Notes: a model not told the origin generated them from the sequence alone. 64,000 nt of DNA from Mesostigma viride (GCA_009746045.1 RPFO01000225.1:917090-981089), one strand, 5' to 3'. Positions 51,678-62,598 are shown, numbered from the stretch's first letter. Numbers and translations are program-made.

Positions 51678-51950
51678 TTAATTTATTAATTAATAGACAC
51701 GTGACTGCGTCACGTGAGCATAAGTCCTCAGTGGGAGGGGAACATGGGATGGAATGGATGGTGTAAGCTATCTAGGTCCTAGTTACAGGGGTGTGGGCAC
51801 CGCGGCCCGAATCGCTATGAATGCCATACTTGGTCACACGCGGAGCCCCCACAGGCTTGGGGGTGGTAGATCCTTCATCACTACTTGCCATCTATCCTTG
51901 CGTACCATCTGCCTCCATATTACAGACAAACCAGGAGGCTGCCCGGGGCC
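51678..51950 (-). mobile_element. 5'-truncated LINE-type copy, family 4 (273 bp)
   Basis: Minus strand: unique 3' region, TCCCACTGAGGACTTATGCT, hairpin at 51698-51716 (CACGTGAC-GCA-GTCACGTG) and a TATTAATTAATAAATTAA tail. GTTAGTAAA is duplicated at 51669-51677 and 51951-51959. The 3' part contains no recognised protein. Confidence 0.85.
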
Positions 51951-52169
51951 GTTAGTAAAGGGGGGAGGGAATTAACGATAGTAGAGGGGGGAGGGGCACG
52001 TACTTACGTTAGCAGACGGGTGTGGGACCTTACGTTAACAGAGGGTGTGTGGGAATTAACGTTAGCCGAGGGGGTGGGCACTAACGTTAGCAGAGGGGTG
52101 TGGAAACTAACGTTAGCAGAGGGGTGTGGAAACTAACGTTAGCAGAGGGGGTGTGGGAATTAACGTTAG

Positions 52170-53272
52170 GGCCGCGCACTGCCGGCAGTTACCACTCCCT
52201 GTGATGATTGCATGGCTGGCTTGTGGGTTCTTGCATGGGGTAGCACTGCCGGCAGTTACCACTCCTTGATGACTGCATGTCCCCGGCTTGTGTGTTCTTG
52301 CATGGGGTGGCACTGCCGGCAGTTACCACTCCTTGTGATGACTGCATGTCCCCTTTATGCAAGGACGGCTTGTAGGGTCTTGCATGGCGTGGAACTGCCG
52401 GCAGTTACCGCTCCTTGTGATGACTGCATGTCCCCTTGACGCAAGGATGGCTTGTGGGGTCTTGCATGGCGTGGCACTGCCGGCAGTTACCACTCCTTGT
52501 GATGACTGCATGTCCCCGGCTTGTGTCTTCTTGCATGGGGTGGCACTGCCGGCAGTTACCACTCCTTGTGATGACTGCATGTCCCCTTTATGCAAGGATG
52601 GCTTGTGGGGTCTTGCATGGGGTGGCACTGCCGGCAGTTACCGCTCCTTGTGATGACTGCATGTCCCCTTGACGCAAGGATGGCTTGTGGGGTCTTGCAT
52701 GGCGTGGCACTGCCGGCAGTTACCACTCCTTGTGATGACTGCATGACAGTCCCCGGCTTGTGTCTTCTTGCATGGGGTGGCACTGCCGGCAGTTACCACT
52801 CCTTGTGATGACTGCATGTCCCCTTTATGCAAGGATGGCTTGTGGGGTCTTGCATGGGGTGGCACTGCCGGCAGTTACCACTCCTTGTGATGACTGCATG
52901 TCCCCTTGACGCAAGGATGGCTTGTGGGGTCTTGCATGGCGTGGCACTGCCGGCAGTTACCACTCCTTGTGATGACTGCATGTCCCCTTGACGCAAGGAT
53001 GGCTTGTGGGGTCTTGCATGGCGTGGCACTGCCGGCAGTTACCACTCCTTGTGATGACTGCATGTCCCCGGCTTGTGTCTTCTTGCATGGGGTGGCACTG
53101 CCGGCAGTTACCACTCCTTGTGATGACTGCATGTCCCCTTTATGCAAGGACGGCTTGTAGGGTCTTGCATGGCGTGGAACTGCCGGCAGTTACCGCTCCT
53201 TGTGATGACTGCATGTCCCCTTGACGCAAGGATGGCTTGTGGGGTCTTGCATGGGGTGGCACTGCCGGCAGA
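52170..53272 (+). repeat. ~68/82-bp satellite (CACTGCCGGCAGTTACCACT)
   Basis: About 14 units built on CACTGCCGGCAGTTACCACT, CCTTGTGATGACTGCATGTC and CTTGTGGGGTCTTGCATGG. Long units carry an extra CTTGACGCAAGGATGG or CTTTATGCAAGGATGG piece; short ones lack it. The array sits between two blocks of the GTTCCTGG satellite and the TAACGTTA satellite. Confidence 0.95.
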
Positions 53273-53274
53273 GG

Positions 53275-53430
53275 ATACTTGTTCCTGGTTGTGGGATACA
53301 CGTTCCTAGTTGTGGGATAGTCGTTCCTGGTTATGTGATACTTGTTCCTGGTGGTGGGAAACACGTTCCTGGTTGTGGGATACTCGTTCCTGGTTGTGGG
53401 ATGCACGTTCCTGGTTGTGGGGTACTTGTT
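53275..53430 (+). repeat. Second block of the ~23-bp GTTCCTGG satellite
   Basis: Seven to eight units identical in type to those at 50475-50895. The join at about 53273 cuts a unit of the preceding satellite after GCCGGCAG. Confidence 0.92.
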
Positions 53431-53529
53431 CCTTCATTTCATGTTCGCCGTTATTCCTCCACGCACATCAAGATAGCTATTAAATATTCCCTTGTACATC
53501 TAATGATGCTACGTCTTGGCTATGCTCAC

Positions 53530-53815
53530 ATTACTTGCCCACGCTCCTTGTTATGATAAGCTCACATGGGTCTCATTGCACCCACATATCTTGCAGGATC
53601 GTTTAGCGTGTCCGATTGCAGCTGTGGCATTAATTAATTAATTAATTAGACTCGTGCTCCCGTTTGGGAGTCACGCAGCTGTGGCATGCCTCTAGCATGA
53701 AGGAGAAAGGGGGTCTATGACCTTCCTTCCTGTTGTGCAAACAAAGGGATGAAAGGCAGTTCGGGCTCCGTGACTCCCCAACGGGAGCACGAGTCTAATT
53801 AGTTAATTAATTAAT
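53530..53815 (+). mobile_element. LINE-type 3' end, family 3, interrupted by its own hairpin
   Basis: Matches the 3' UTR of the element at 62.6-64 kb (ACTTGCCCACGCTCCTTGTT, CTGTGGCATGCC, GAAGGAGA). It ends with CTCCCCAACGGGAG (53774-53787), GCACGAGTCTAATT and a TTAATTAATT tail. It is interrupted at 53631-53674 by a hairpin-only insertion of the same family in opposite orientation. Confidence 0.88.
53631..53674 (-). mobile_element. 44-bp hairpin-only insertion of family 3
   Basis: On the minus strand it contains only GTGACTCCCAAACGGGAGCA (hairpin 53657-53670), CGAGTC and a TAATTAATTAATTA tail. GCAGCTGTGGCAT is duplicated exactly at 53618-53630 and 53675-53687. The uninterrupted sequence is seen in the copy at 62.7 kb. 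Confidence 0.93.
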
Positions 53816-54795
53816 TACCTACCTACCTGACCTACCTATCAAGTTCTAACTAGCTCACTAGCTCACTAACTGACTAACTATTTTAACTAAGTAAGTACTA
53901 ACTAACTACTAACTAAACAACCCCCGTTGCTCTGCCGAACTAAGTAGATGCCCTTCGATTAAAACGCACAAATCGTGAATGATGCAAGCTACCGTGCCGA
54001 CGCACAATTGATTCTTGCCCCCCTACGCGTCTAAATCTTGTATTGTTGTCAGTAAGCGCTCAACGTGCATGGGGCTAGCTGCCCAAATATGAGATTCCAC
54101 GGACAACACCGAAAATGAGAAACCACAGTAGCTACCAGCAAGTTACGAACACAGGACCTCCCTAAATCTAGTATCAAGTAACGTTATTTCCCCGTTTCGA
54201 CGAACTTGGTCCATTCACAGGTCCATTCACATTTATAGCGGTGAATTAATTGTCACACCTTGCTCAGGCAAAGTGCACCAAGTCCTAAAGCATGTCTCCC
54301 CATGTCATTCACTTAAATAAGGAAGGGAAATGTAAAGCCATGCAACGTGAAGCCGTATGAAAGGGCATAACCACCCAAATAATCAAGTTGGTACGTATAG
54401 TGTCAACCATGCGTGTCAGCCGTGCGTCGGTGTCTTCCGAAAACTATACAGCATATCAAGGAGACAACCATATAGTCATGCTTGATCAACCACCGCAAAT
54501 TGAAACGCAAATTGAAAAATAATGTATCACAGGCTCAACCGGAACTCCCGATCAACACGTCAGTACCACCCTCTGTAGGCAAGTCCATATCGAACGGACG
54601 TAACACCACTGAGAGACGGCGTATATAACTAACAAAGATAACCTGCCCCCCCCCGCCCCCAACAGGTAGGGAGCCCCTTGCAGCAGTAGAGAGGACCACG
54701 ATAAAAACAAAGTAAGATAGCGGGTAATCATGAAGTAGACCTACGCATCCCATGACTATGCCACCACCAATTAGCTCCCCATTACGCAGTGAGAG
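53816..54795. other. Low-complexity CTAC/CTAA stretch, then no gene seen
   Basis: 53810-53930 is made of ACCTACCTACC, CTAACTAGCTCACTAG and ACTAACTAACTACTAAC steps. From 53930 to 54795 the sequence is unique and AT-rich with a C-run at about 54649-54660. No gene is supported. Confidence 0.5.
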
Positions 54796-54799
54796 TTAC

Positions 54800-54890
54800 A
54801 TCATCTGGTGGGATTCGACCGACTAGCCAATCGGTGCAGGGGCTTACCACCTCCATCAATTGAGCCACCTCCCCCCAATGGTGGTTCCCC
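54800..54890 (-). repeat. Possible tRNA-derived SINE head or tRNA pseudogene
   Basis: Minus strand: GGTGGCTCAATTGATGG resembles the A box and, about 40 bases later, GGTCGAATCCCACC resembles the B box of a type 2 RNA polymerase III promoter. A full tRNA cloverleaf is not convincing. Only one copy is visible here. Confidence 0.35.
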
Positions 54891-55249
54891 TGACTGCCTG
54901 GAGGACGGGCTTGCCGGGGCGGACGGCATCCAAGGCAGGACTCCCACCACGAACAATTACACTCCCACTTGGTAGTGAGTAGGCCAACTAATGATAACAC
55001 ACACAAAGGATGCACACTACATACCGGAGCACCCTCACAGGCGTGCGCAGGGCGGGTCTACAACCCTCTACCCTACACTCCATCGCTGTGCAAGTTGCCA
55101 CGTTTTTCTCAATAAAAGCTCCATAGAGGCCCTTTAGTGCTGGACATCTGTACCGGTATCGTTAATGGGTTAACACAACCGCGAGCAACTCTTCTTCAGC
55201 ACTTGAGCCACAGGAGGATGTCGCACAGGTCGCGCTCGTTCGTCCCACG

Positions 55250-58200
55250 TCAGGTGTGGCGGTGTCTTCCCGGTATACCTGCTCCTTCTACCTCTAGGTC
55301 ACGGCCTGCATGCATACAAAGGAAGACAAGAAGATATTATCGGACTTGGGAAGATGCCAAACACGCCCCTGGTAATAAACCCGCATTCTGCTAGGCGTAT
55401 GTGTGTGCCATTCTTGACTTAGGTAAATTAACAAAAAAAAGTATACCGATCGACATCATGTGTGGGTGCATGGTCATGTGTATTGGACAATTTGTGTGTG
55501 ATTTCCTGTGAGCAAAAATATATGGCCATGTACAAAAAAGCAATCCGGCATGTAGTTCAGGTAGAGAACAACTTACAAAAACTTAAATGATACTACAATC
55601 AAATGCGAGCAAATCAACAACATTGTTAGGTTGTTATTCATGTGTATAAAACATACATCACGATTCACCTGTCAAGTCATCAATGCAGGTCCGGGCATCT
55701 TCCCGAACACCAAGAGAGGAGCTTTGACCTCCCACCATGACGTCAGGGTCTGCATGCATTCACAAAAAGACATTTATTTCCAAGGTTTTTATGTAAATTA
55801 GTTTAATACAGTAGTACATTCCTCAAAACCCGGCCTCTCCGCCAAGTTATAGATTTACTACCTCGCTTTCTCAAAGCTGGCCTATCTCACGTTACCATAA
55901 ATAGGTCCCAAGCGATCCCGAGCGTCATGTGAGCAAAACCATGTGGTAAAGACTTAAGGCGCATGTGTGTGTCGATGTCATTGCTTAATTAACAAGTGGG
56001 TATGTGTTTATCTTCACAGCAAGTAAATGTATGCGTGTTTGTTTTAAAACGCATATGGCATGTCGTCAGCGATCCCACAAGCCTGGGGCAAGATTCTCAC
56101 CTGTTAAGTTAACGCTCTCTCTGGTATCAGGCATTCCACCCCCTGCAGGAGTGCTTGGGCCTCCCTCCATGGTGTTAGGGACTGCATGCACAAAAAAAAA
56201 AAAACAATGGCATTGTCAACTTTGTTGTGATGTACTTGTTAGGGTAAACCGCAATCAATACAACATGCACATGCTCATATTGACTTCATCATTACAATCT
56301 AGAGCGGCTTATTTAAGTTGTATGGCTCACCATTCATCGGTTGTCGTGGTAAATTCTCTGAGAGCTTCTGTCGAAACCCAGCCCTCCGTTTGGAAGGTGC
56401 ATTGGAGGCAGCATGGGTTGACGTCAGCTCCGGCATGTCCACTTCGTCCTTCTTCCGTTTGGCACTGCCTTTGTTGCATGCTCGCAAAACCACAGGGTCT
56501 TGTTGAATCGGCTTAGAGCCCGCTCTTCCCGAAAATTCATTTCCTTCGGCAATAGGCACAACTGTGCTCTCAGTCAAGATCCTACAACTTTCTACACAAG
56601 ACGCTAACAAAACTTTTGCGGCCGTTTCCTTGGCAGTAAAGGAAGCCATCCTCCATGCCTGCGGTTCAGGAGTAAAGTGGAACGACATATGCATTGTAGT
56701 ACATTGTGGACAACATGCCGAGGTTGGATTTCAGCATCGCACGCCAATAAGAACGAGCGTACGGCATGTTCATGAACCTGCCCTCAAAGCAGCACATCAA
56801 TTTTGCCTGCACCAACACACATAACAACAACACAACAAAATGAAGCACATCTTACTTACATTCCTCTACAATATCAAGTAATATTAGTGGGGTGGGGTGG
56901 GGGGGAAGGAATTTATACAAATTACTATAAGCAACAAGACATGTATGTGGAGACACGCTATCGATTGGGGGTGGGGGGAATAATACAAGCCCTCGTGCAT
57001 GCGATCCAATAACACTAACAAAGCATATACACGCTTTCACATTGCAAAATGTCCAGCTTGGCGACGTCCATGCATGGTATGCACATGGACATGCTGAGAG
57101 GTTCTTCCACACGTTAGATAAGTGTATACCCATGCACGTGCCCCCGTGCATGTGCACATGCACACACGCATGCATACCAATGACAACACCATATGCATTC
57201 ACTACTGTACCACAGACATGAGGCTCACTATAATTGTTCAAAAGCATATACCAACTGCGATCGGCCACTGAACCACAGACATACGTTGTATCCTAAGATG
57301 TGAAAATCATAACAGTTCATCACAACTCATTAACCTATAACTCCTCCATGCCAACAACCGCCCCACTAGCCTGTTCACAACATATGTTGCTGTGATTTCT
57401 TGCTTGATAATAGCCGTGTTAGCCCAGGCACACTTACCTCGTTGCCAAGGCCAGGATGCTGCTTAGCTCGCTCGCCACCCTCCCAACCCTCCTGCCCCCT
57501 GCCCAACGAGTACACGGTGACGGGCCTGCTCATATCATCAAGCAAACTGCTCGAGATTGTTGCCGTGGAGTAGACCGGGCTGCTGCCCAGGAATGCCGCC
57601 GTGAAGTTGCGGGCGCACAGGGCCAAGGATCCCTTGGGCCCCGCCCAGGCGCCATACAGCAGGGCGGTGTCCGTAATCAACTGCCATGAAGAGCGCATGG
57701 AGTGGGCGAACACATTGCGTGTGGTGTTGCGCTGCGCGTGCAAGGGGGACGGTGACCCTGACGCTTCACTTAGCTCGCCACGCAAATTGGTGGTGCCAAC
57801 AAGCTTTTGATATTTGTGATCATGGGAGGGGCAGACGGACAAACAAAGCAATGAAACACGGATTCCACAATATATAATCAATCTAGAGTGCAGAGTAATC
57901 TAGAGTGTGACGAGAAGGACGGGCAAAAACCCGTACAGCAAGCACGTAATTCCCTATCTTCTCACTTACTTAAGTCTTTAACATGCTGCCCTGCTAAACC
58001 CTGTACCCTAGTAAACCCCGCACACTAGACAAAACCAGGCACGTGCACTGCAATATTGGGCAGGTTACAGCTGGCAACACGTCTTGGCTTGCCTGATACG
58101 CCGCCACGATGCGGCCGTCGACGAAAACCTCCAAGGTAGCCACGTTGCAACGAATCAAATGCGGTTCTGTTTCAAACGCGCAGTCGGTCTGAACATTGGG

Positions 58201-58927
58201 CATTATAACGAGCGTCTCCGGCTTGGCGGTGCAGTCATCCTGCGTACACAAAGAAACACAAAGCACATGTACATGGCCCGCAAGTAGTATATTATTTTAT
58301 ATTATATGTATATAACTTTAACAAATTAATATAAATAAATTATATTAAGAAATGTTAATTTTAAAGCGTATATCCTTAGCATGCATCCGTACTGTAGCGT
58401 GTTATCTTAGCGTGCATCCTTGACATGCCCGCATTGTAATAGTATCCTTACCGCCTATCCTTAGCGTTCATCCTTAGCGTACATGTATCCTTAGCATGTA
58501 TCCTTAGCGTGTATCCTTAGGTGTGCCATTAGCGTGTATAGATCCTCAGCGTGCATCCTTTGCGTGCATCCTTTGCGTGTATCCTTAGCATGCATCCTTG
58601 CCGTGTTTCCTTATCAAGTATCCTTACTGTAGCGTGTATCCTTAGCGTGTATCCTTGTAAGCGTGTATCCTAGTTAGCGTGTATCGGCCTTAGGGTCACT
58701 GGCCAGGTTAGGAGGTAATGAACTTAACAATGGCATATTTTAATGAGCAATATGCTTGACATTTACCTTAGAGTCCGGCAAGTAGTTTGCGTGCCAGCTC
58801 GTGCTCGTAGCATCAACAGATCGCAGAGTATCATCTTCGTGATCACCCTGCTGTGTTGAATTTACTAGTGTGCTCCATGCAGAGGCAGAAGAAGCACGCT
58901 CAGCCTCCGCAGGTCCACCGGCAGATC
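55250..58927 (-). CDS. Multi-exon host gene, function unknown (3' part)
   Basis: Exons seen on the minus strand: 58927-58767 (SAGGPAEAERASSASAWSTL...), from 58239 (DDCTAKPETLVIMPNVQTDC..., end near 58070-58095 not fixed), 57803-57438 (LVGTTNLRGELSEASGSPSP ... LDDMSRPVTVYSLGRG, 122 aa), from 56806 (AKLMCCFEGRFMNMPYARSY, end not fixed), 56658-56331 (nuclear-type charged region GSAKRKKDEVDMPE), 56181-56101, 55749-55669 and 55305-55250 (ends GRHRHT then TGA). Phases agree wherever both borders are fixed. The two 81-bp exons are both phase 1-1 and similar (PNTMEGGPSTPAGGG / PDVMVGGQSSSLGVR), so they arose by exon duplication. I do not recognise the protein. The 5' part beyond 58927 is not identified. 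Confidence 0.7.
58360..58690 (+). repeat. ~12-13-bp repeat (AGCGTGTATCCTT), intronic or upstream
   Basis: About 22 units of TATCCTTAGCGTG and GCATCCTTAGCGT with many variants. It lies between the exons at 58239 and 58767 of the minus-strand host gene, so it is inside an intron. Confidence 0.9.
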
Positions 58928-58929
58928 CT

Positions 58930-60239
58930 GTGCGTGCAGCAGAAAAAAATTCATGTTTGGCACATGTCTAGTATGTATGTTAGGATTTGCTGATGGTAGT
59001 ATTGCTCCATGAGCACGTCTTGAGGTTGTGAAACAGTTGAGCATGCAGGGTGATCTCGCATTCAGCTGTCTTTTTTTCCTCAAGAGGCGGCAGGGCTCCA
59101 ATATTGGGGCCGTACACAATCTTGCAGCGAGGCCATTATATACATGATGTCATCTGGTACCCAGCCAGCTCAGATAAATGCAAGTAGGTTACCTAGTAAT
59201 TCCCTCGTTATCTTCAGCGCTCCGGCATGGTTATCTTTCAAACCTTATCATACAATGTTACTAATTAATATTGAATAGAGACGACATTCTTTTATCACGA
59301 TCATGATGAGATCACGTATTGCCGGCAAATTGTACTGCAGGCGCCCTTCGCATGGCGGGTGCACATATGCATTGTGCGCACAATGCATGCTTAGTTTAAT
59401 TTTGAGATATACAATCCGATATGATATGTAAACATTGACGTGGGGTACGTGAAAGACCTACTCTAGAGAGTAAAAGTGGTACGCAGGTGTGGGCCGGCCA
59501 GCCGCGCGGCCATGATACCGAGGTAACTTCAGAAGGAAATATCGGGGGAATACCGTAACAAGATACCCTATAACTTTTGGCGGCCATTTCGCCGTCAAAA
59601 CAAAGCTGGGTAAGGCAGGCGAAAAAGATTACCAGCACGTACACGCATAGGGGAAAGGATGTATCAAATTAAACGAGGTAATTATAAAGGAAGGGTGCCC
59701 ATAATTAGGTATGTAATCCATACTTCCATTCTAACACTCTTCATTCAGAAGCGTCAAGAAACAATCAACGTTTACAGGTAATGAACACGAAGGGCTGACT
59801 ACATGATCAAGCACAACGCGGATTCGCGTCATTACTGTAGAACAGAGACTACCGGCACGGACAATCCACAGCAGCATCATGCATAAGAAGAACCCGCGGC
59901 CGAATAATGAGGGGCCGGGTCCCTTGGATCATTCGGAACCTCGCTTGTGTACAAAAATTAGCTTACGTAAGATCTTGATTGAAGTCCCACGATCAGAACC
60001 GCCTTGCGCACTCGTGTCAGTGCTAGCCCGCACGCCGAAAGATGTAGACACGATGAGCAATAATGTCGAGATAAAAGCCACATGGTGCTTGAATGCATCA
60101 TGCGCCATTGGAAACGGCCGGGACGCTCCTGCTTAAGAACTACGCCGGAGCCTCCTAGGCTGTATGTGGTAATATGTTAAGTTCGGTTAGCCTGGAAATG
60201 CTCAAAACTCCAAAGCAGTCTGTGAAGTGTAAGTGAAAT
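58930..60239. other. Possible 5' part of the host gene, no exon fixed
   Basis: Should contain the 5' exons of the minus-strand gene, but none could be supported. A plus-strand 85-codon frame from ATG 59879 (MHKKNPRPNNEGPGPLDH) has no recognisable feature. Confidence 0.35.
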
Positions 60240-60605
60240 ACCAGCAACCGACGCCATTGTCCGGTTCTTGCTGGCTGCCAGTTTATTGCTGCCGGCCTCA
60301 TGTGCGGCGGTAATTTTACGTTGTATGGATGTTACGCTGCACCAGTCTGTGCTTTTTTACGTAGTACCAGTGTAGTGTAGAAATCCAAAAGCGCAAACGC
60401 CCAAAGCCAACTTCCAAGACGCCCAAAGCCCAATTCCAAGACGCCCAAAGCCCAAAGGCGGGCGAGTCTGGCGCGGCGCCGGCCATTGGGCCCCGGAATA
60501 AGAAATACGTTTGTTTTCCGTAGTTTGCTTGTTTTGGATTGGTTGTTTATGTGTAGTATTTTGTAGTATTCTGGACGGACGACCCAAGCCGCTAACTTAG
60601 CGGGT
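60240..60605 (+). mobile_element. Short non-autonomous relative of the HUH element
   Basis: 60240-60509 is a reversed near copy of 49745-49990, the 5' end and leader of the Replitron-like element (CACCAGTCTGTGCTTTTTTA, CGCCCAAAGCCCAATTCCAA, GGCCATTGGGCCCCGGAATA). Homology stops abruptly at AATAAGAAATAC. About 80 bp later is a hairpin CCGCTAA-C-TTAGCGG (60589-60603) similar in sequence to the 3' hairpin of the full element. This is the layout expected for a deletion derivative mobilised by Rep in trans. The 3' limit is inferred. Confidence 0.6.
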
Positions 60606-61055
60606 TTATCGCGGCCGTTGGATCCATCATCGTACGCTCCAGATTGTCGGCGGCTAACGTTTTAACTTTTTTCATTTTGCCTTCGTATATCGGTTTATCC
60701 TCAAGGTAGAAAACCAGAAATTCGTCATGTTTTTACTCGTGTGAACCCCATCTCCCTGAGCATCGTTGTTTGCCTAATTGCCATGCAGACAGGATGCAGA
60801 CGATGCATGTGCGCGTGTGAGTACCTCGGGTGCATTATTATTAATTCCTGCCGTAACGGCGTGTAATGATAACTGTGTACCGACCGCGCAGAGACTAACT
60901 GTTCTGAAAGCCTGTTGCGACCTTACTACCCCGCACGATTGATTGCAGGCCCTAAGGTCTAGAGTGTAGGCGCGTAATTTGCACCATTCTTAGACCCTCC
61001 GCTTGAATCAACAGAAGCCATTGTCTTGGAAAATTTTCGTTACATATCTCTCGCA
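60606..61055. other. 5' flank of GATC
   Basis: Upstream region of the GATC gene. No clear TATA box. TTATTATTAATTCC text at about 60836 and nothing else of note. Confidence 0.4.
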
Positions 61056-61550
61056 ATGGCTTCTACCATGCATGCCTGCTACCCATCAAGGTTATTAAAT
61101 GGGGTCGCTCGAAACCGTGACGTTCTGGGAAGAAATCCACGTTTGTCCCAATTGCAGCCTGGCGTACCTGCTAAGATCACGCCAGTAAAAAGATGTTGCC
61201 GAGCGTCGGTTGAACCCTCCCGGCGGCCAGCTGACGTCGCTCCCCCAGACGTACGCAAGCTGGCTTCCTTGGCGCGGCTTGCCGTGACCGCGAATGAGGT
61301 GGAAAACTGGACACCGAAAATTGCCGGCATTGTGGGTTGGTTTGGCAAGCTAGGAGAGATCGACGTCACCGACATTCCACCGGCCACTCGCAGCGGCGAC
61401 GGTTTCAACACGGAGCCGTTGGAGAACGTATTACGACCGGACGAGGCCTCCCTGTTCGCGGAGAAGGACGCGATGTGGGCAGCTGTTCCCGCCATGGAGA
61501 AGCCTTACCTGCGCGTTCCGCAGATTCGGCCCTCCCAAGAAGAATCGTAA
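61056..61550 (+). CDS. GATC: Glutamyl-tRNA(Gln) amidotransferase subunit C, organellar
   Basis: A single exon of 164 codons from ATG 61056. Residues 1-60 form a transit peptide rich in Ser, Arg and Asn and poor in acids (MASTMHACYPSRLLNGVARN ... VKRCCRASVEPSRR). The GatC domain follows: PDVRKLASLARLAVTANEVE, then WFGKLGEIDVTDIPPATR, and the C-terminal arm TEPLENVLRPDEAS with PYLRVPQI. GatC is the small subunit that holds GatA and GatB together. The GatCAB complex converts Glu-tRNA(Gln) to Gln-tRNA(Gln) in plastids and mitochondria, which lack a GlnRS in plants and algae. Length and domain order are normal. A nuclear-encoded intronless gene for this subunit is plausible. I chose the second possible start because the frame upstream has no ATG. 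Confidence 0.92.
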   Translation: MASTMHACYPSRLLNGVARNRDVLGRNPRLSQLQPGVPAKITPVKRCCRASVEPSRRPADVAPPDVRKLASLARLAVTANEVENWTPKIAGIVGWFGKLGEIDVTDIPPATRSGDGFNTEPLENVLRPDEASLFAEKDAMWAAVPAMEKPYLRVPQIRPSQEES

Positions 61551-62538
61551 GTGTTGGCGAGTCGGTCCTGGATCCAGAAAGTACGGCCGTTCCCGTGCTG
61601 TGCTGGGTGGTTGCAAGGACACCTTGGCGTTGTGGTGGACGTGGGAACTGTGGCCCGCACGCTGGCGTCCAGGCATGGGCCTCAGCTTGGGTGCATGCAT
61701 TGTGGGGGAGGAACCCTGCACGCTGAGCCTACACAATAGGTTAGGGGCTCATGTTTGACCATGCTCCGAAGCCGCGTTGGTGACATGCAGCAGTGGTTGC
61801 TGGCACTGGCAGGGGCACAAAATCATGGGGCGGCCATGCCGTGGGAAGGGGTTTACTCATGCATACGATGAGGCAGTGATGCACTGACCCATGGGCTGGC
61901 AGCTATGACGTTGGCTGCACATTGTACATCTTTACGAAGGGTGTAAGGTACACGCGTCATGGACATTGATCACAACAAGGGTGGGGTCCTTGTCCCGCGC
62001 GCCCCATGAAAGTCACCAACACACAGATCGGATGTGAGTCGAATCTGAGGACGATATGTCCATGCGCAAGTTGAAAAGCACCTGTATCTGTTCTGGCTCG
62101 CTGCTGAATTCAAACTGGCTCAGCTACTAAATAACGTAACGCAGGTGCTTGCAGCTCCAGGCCTGGGTCAGTTTCATATTGCAAACAGAGCCTTGTTGAG
62201 CCGGTTTTATCAATGAGTGAGCATGTCCATTCTTCAAGCATTAGGTACTCGACTTGCTGCTCGGGCTAATTAACATGCAGATGTAGCTGCACATGAAAGA
62301 CAAGGGTTGTTTGGGGCCAGTTGGTCGGTGTGATTTTATACAGCGTCTAATGCCTCTAATACTAGTATATAAATAAATACGCACGTGACTGCGTCATGGG
62401 TGCCATTACAGAGTAAATTGGAACCTTCAACGCCCCGGAGGGATCGGGTGCCCTAGCTGCTCTAGTAAATACATGCCGTTGGTATTACATTTTACAAAGT
62501 TGTCTCACTTAACATTTTACACGAAGCAACGAAATCAA
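61551..62538. other. 3' flank of GATC, intergenic; possible family 4 tail
   Basis: No gene seen. At about 62362-62396 TATAAATAAATACGCACGTG then ACTGCGTCATG resembles, on the minus strand, the hairpin and tail of LINE-type family 4 in degraded form. Confidence 0.4.
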
Positions 62539-62546
62539 TTGATTAA

Positions 62547-62598
62547 TTAATTATTTATACTCGTGCTCTCGTTGCGGAGTCGCGGAGACTTAACCCCG
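62547..62598 (-). mobile_element. 52-bp hairpin-only insertion of family 3 (decayed stem)
   Basis: Minus strand: GACTTAACCCC-side text is followed by CTCCGCGACTCCGCAACGAG, AGCACGAGTATAAA and a TAATTAATTAAT tail. TTGATTAA is repeated at 62539-62546 and 62599-62606. It sits at the 3' end of a full family 3 copy. The stem has lost two pairs compared with the other copies. Confidence 0.6.

Larger units (their letters stand above)
50930..52165 (+). repeat. ~26-28-bp satellite (CACTAACGTTAGCAGAGGGG), with two LINE insertions
   Basis: Units contain the palindrome TAACGTTA and G-rich spacers (GGGGCACGGG, GGGGGCTGGG). The array is interrupted by a family 1 LINE copy at 51339-51598 and a family 4 copy at 51678-51950, each with target duplications made of array sequence. 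It then continues to 52165. Confidence 0.92.

Noticed and set aside
54800-54890. Functional tRNA gene
   Set aside because: Only box-like motifs are present; acceptor and anticodon stems do not pair convincingly.
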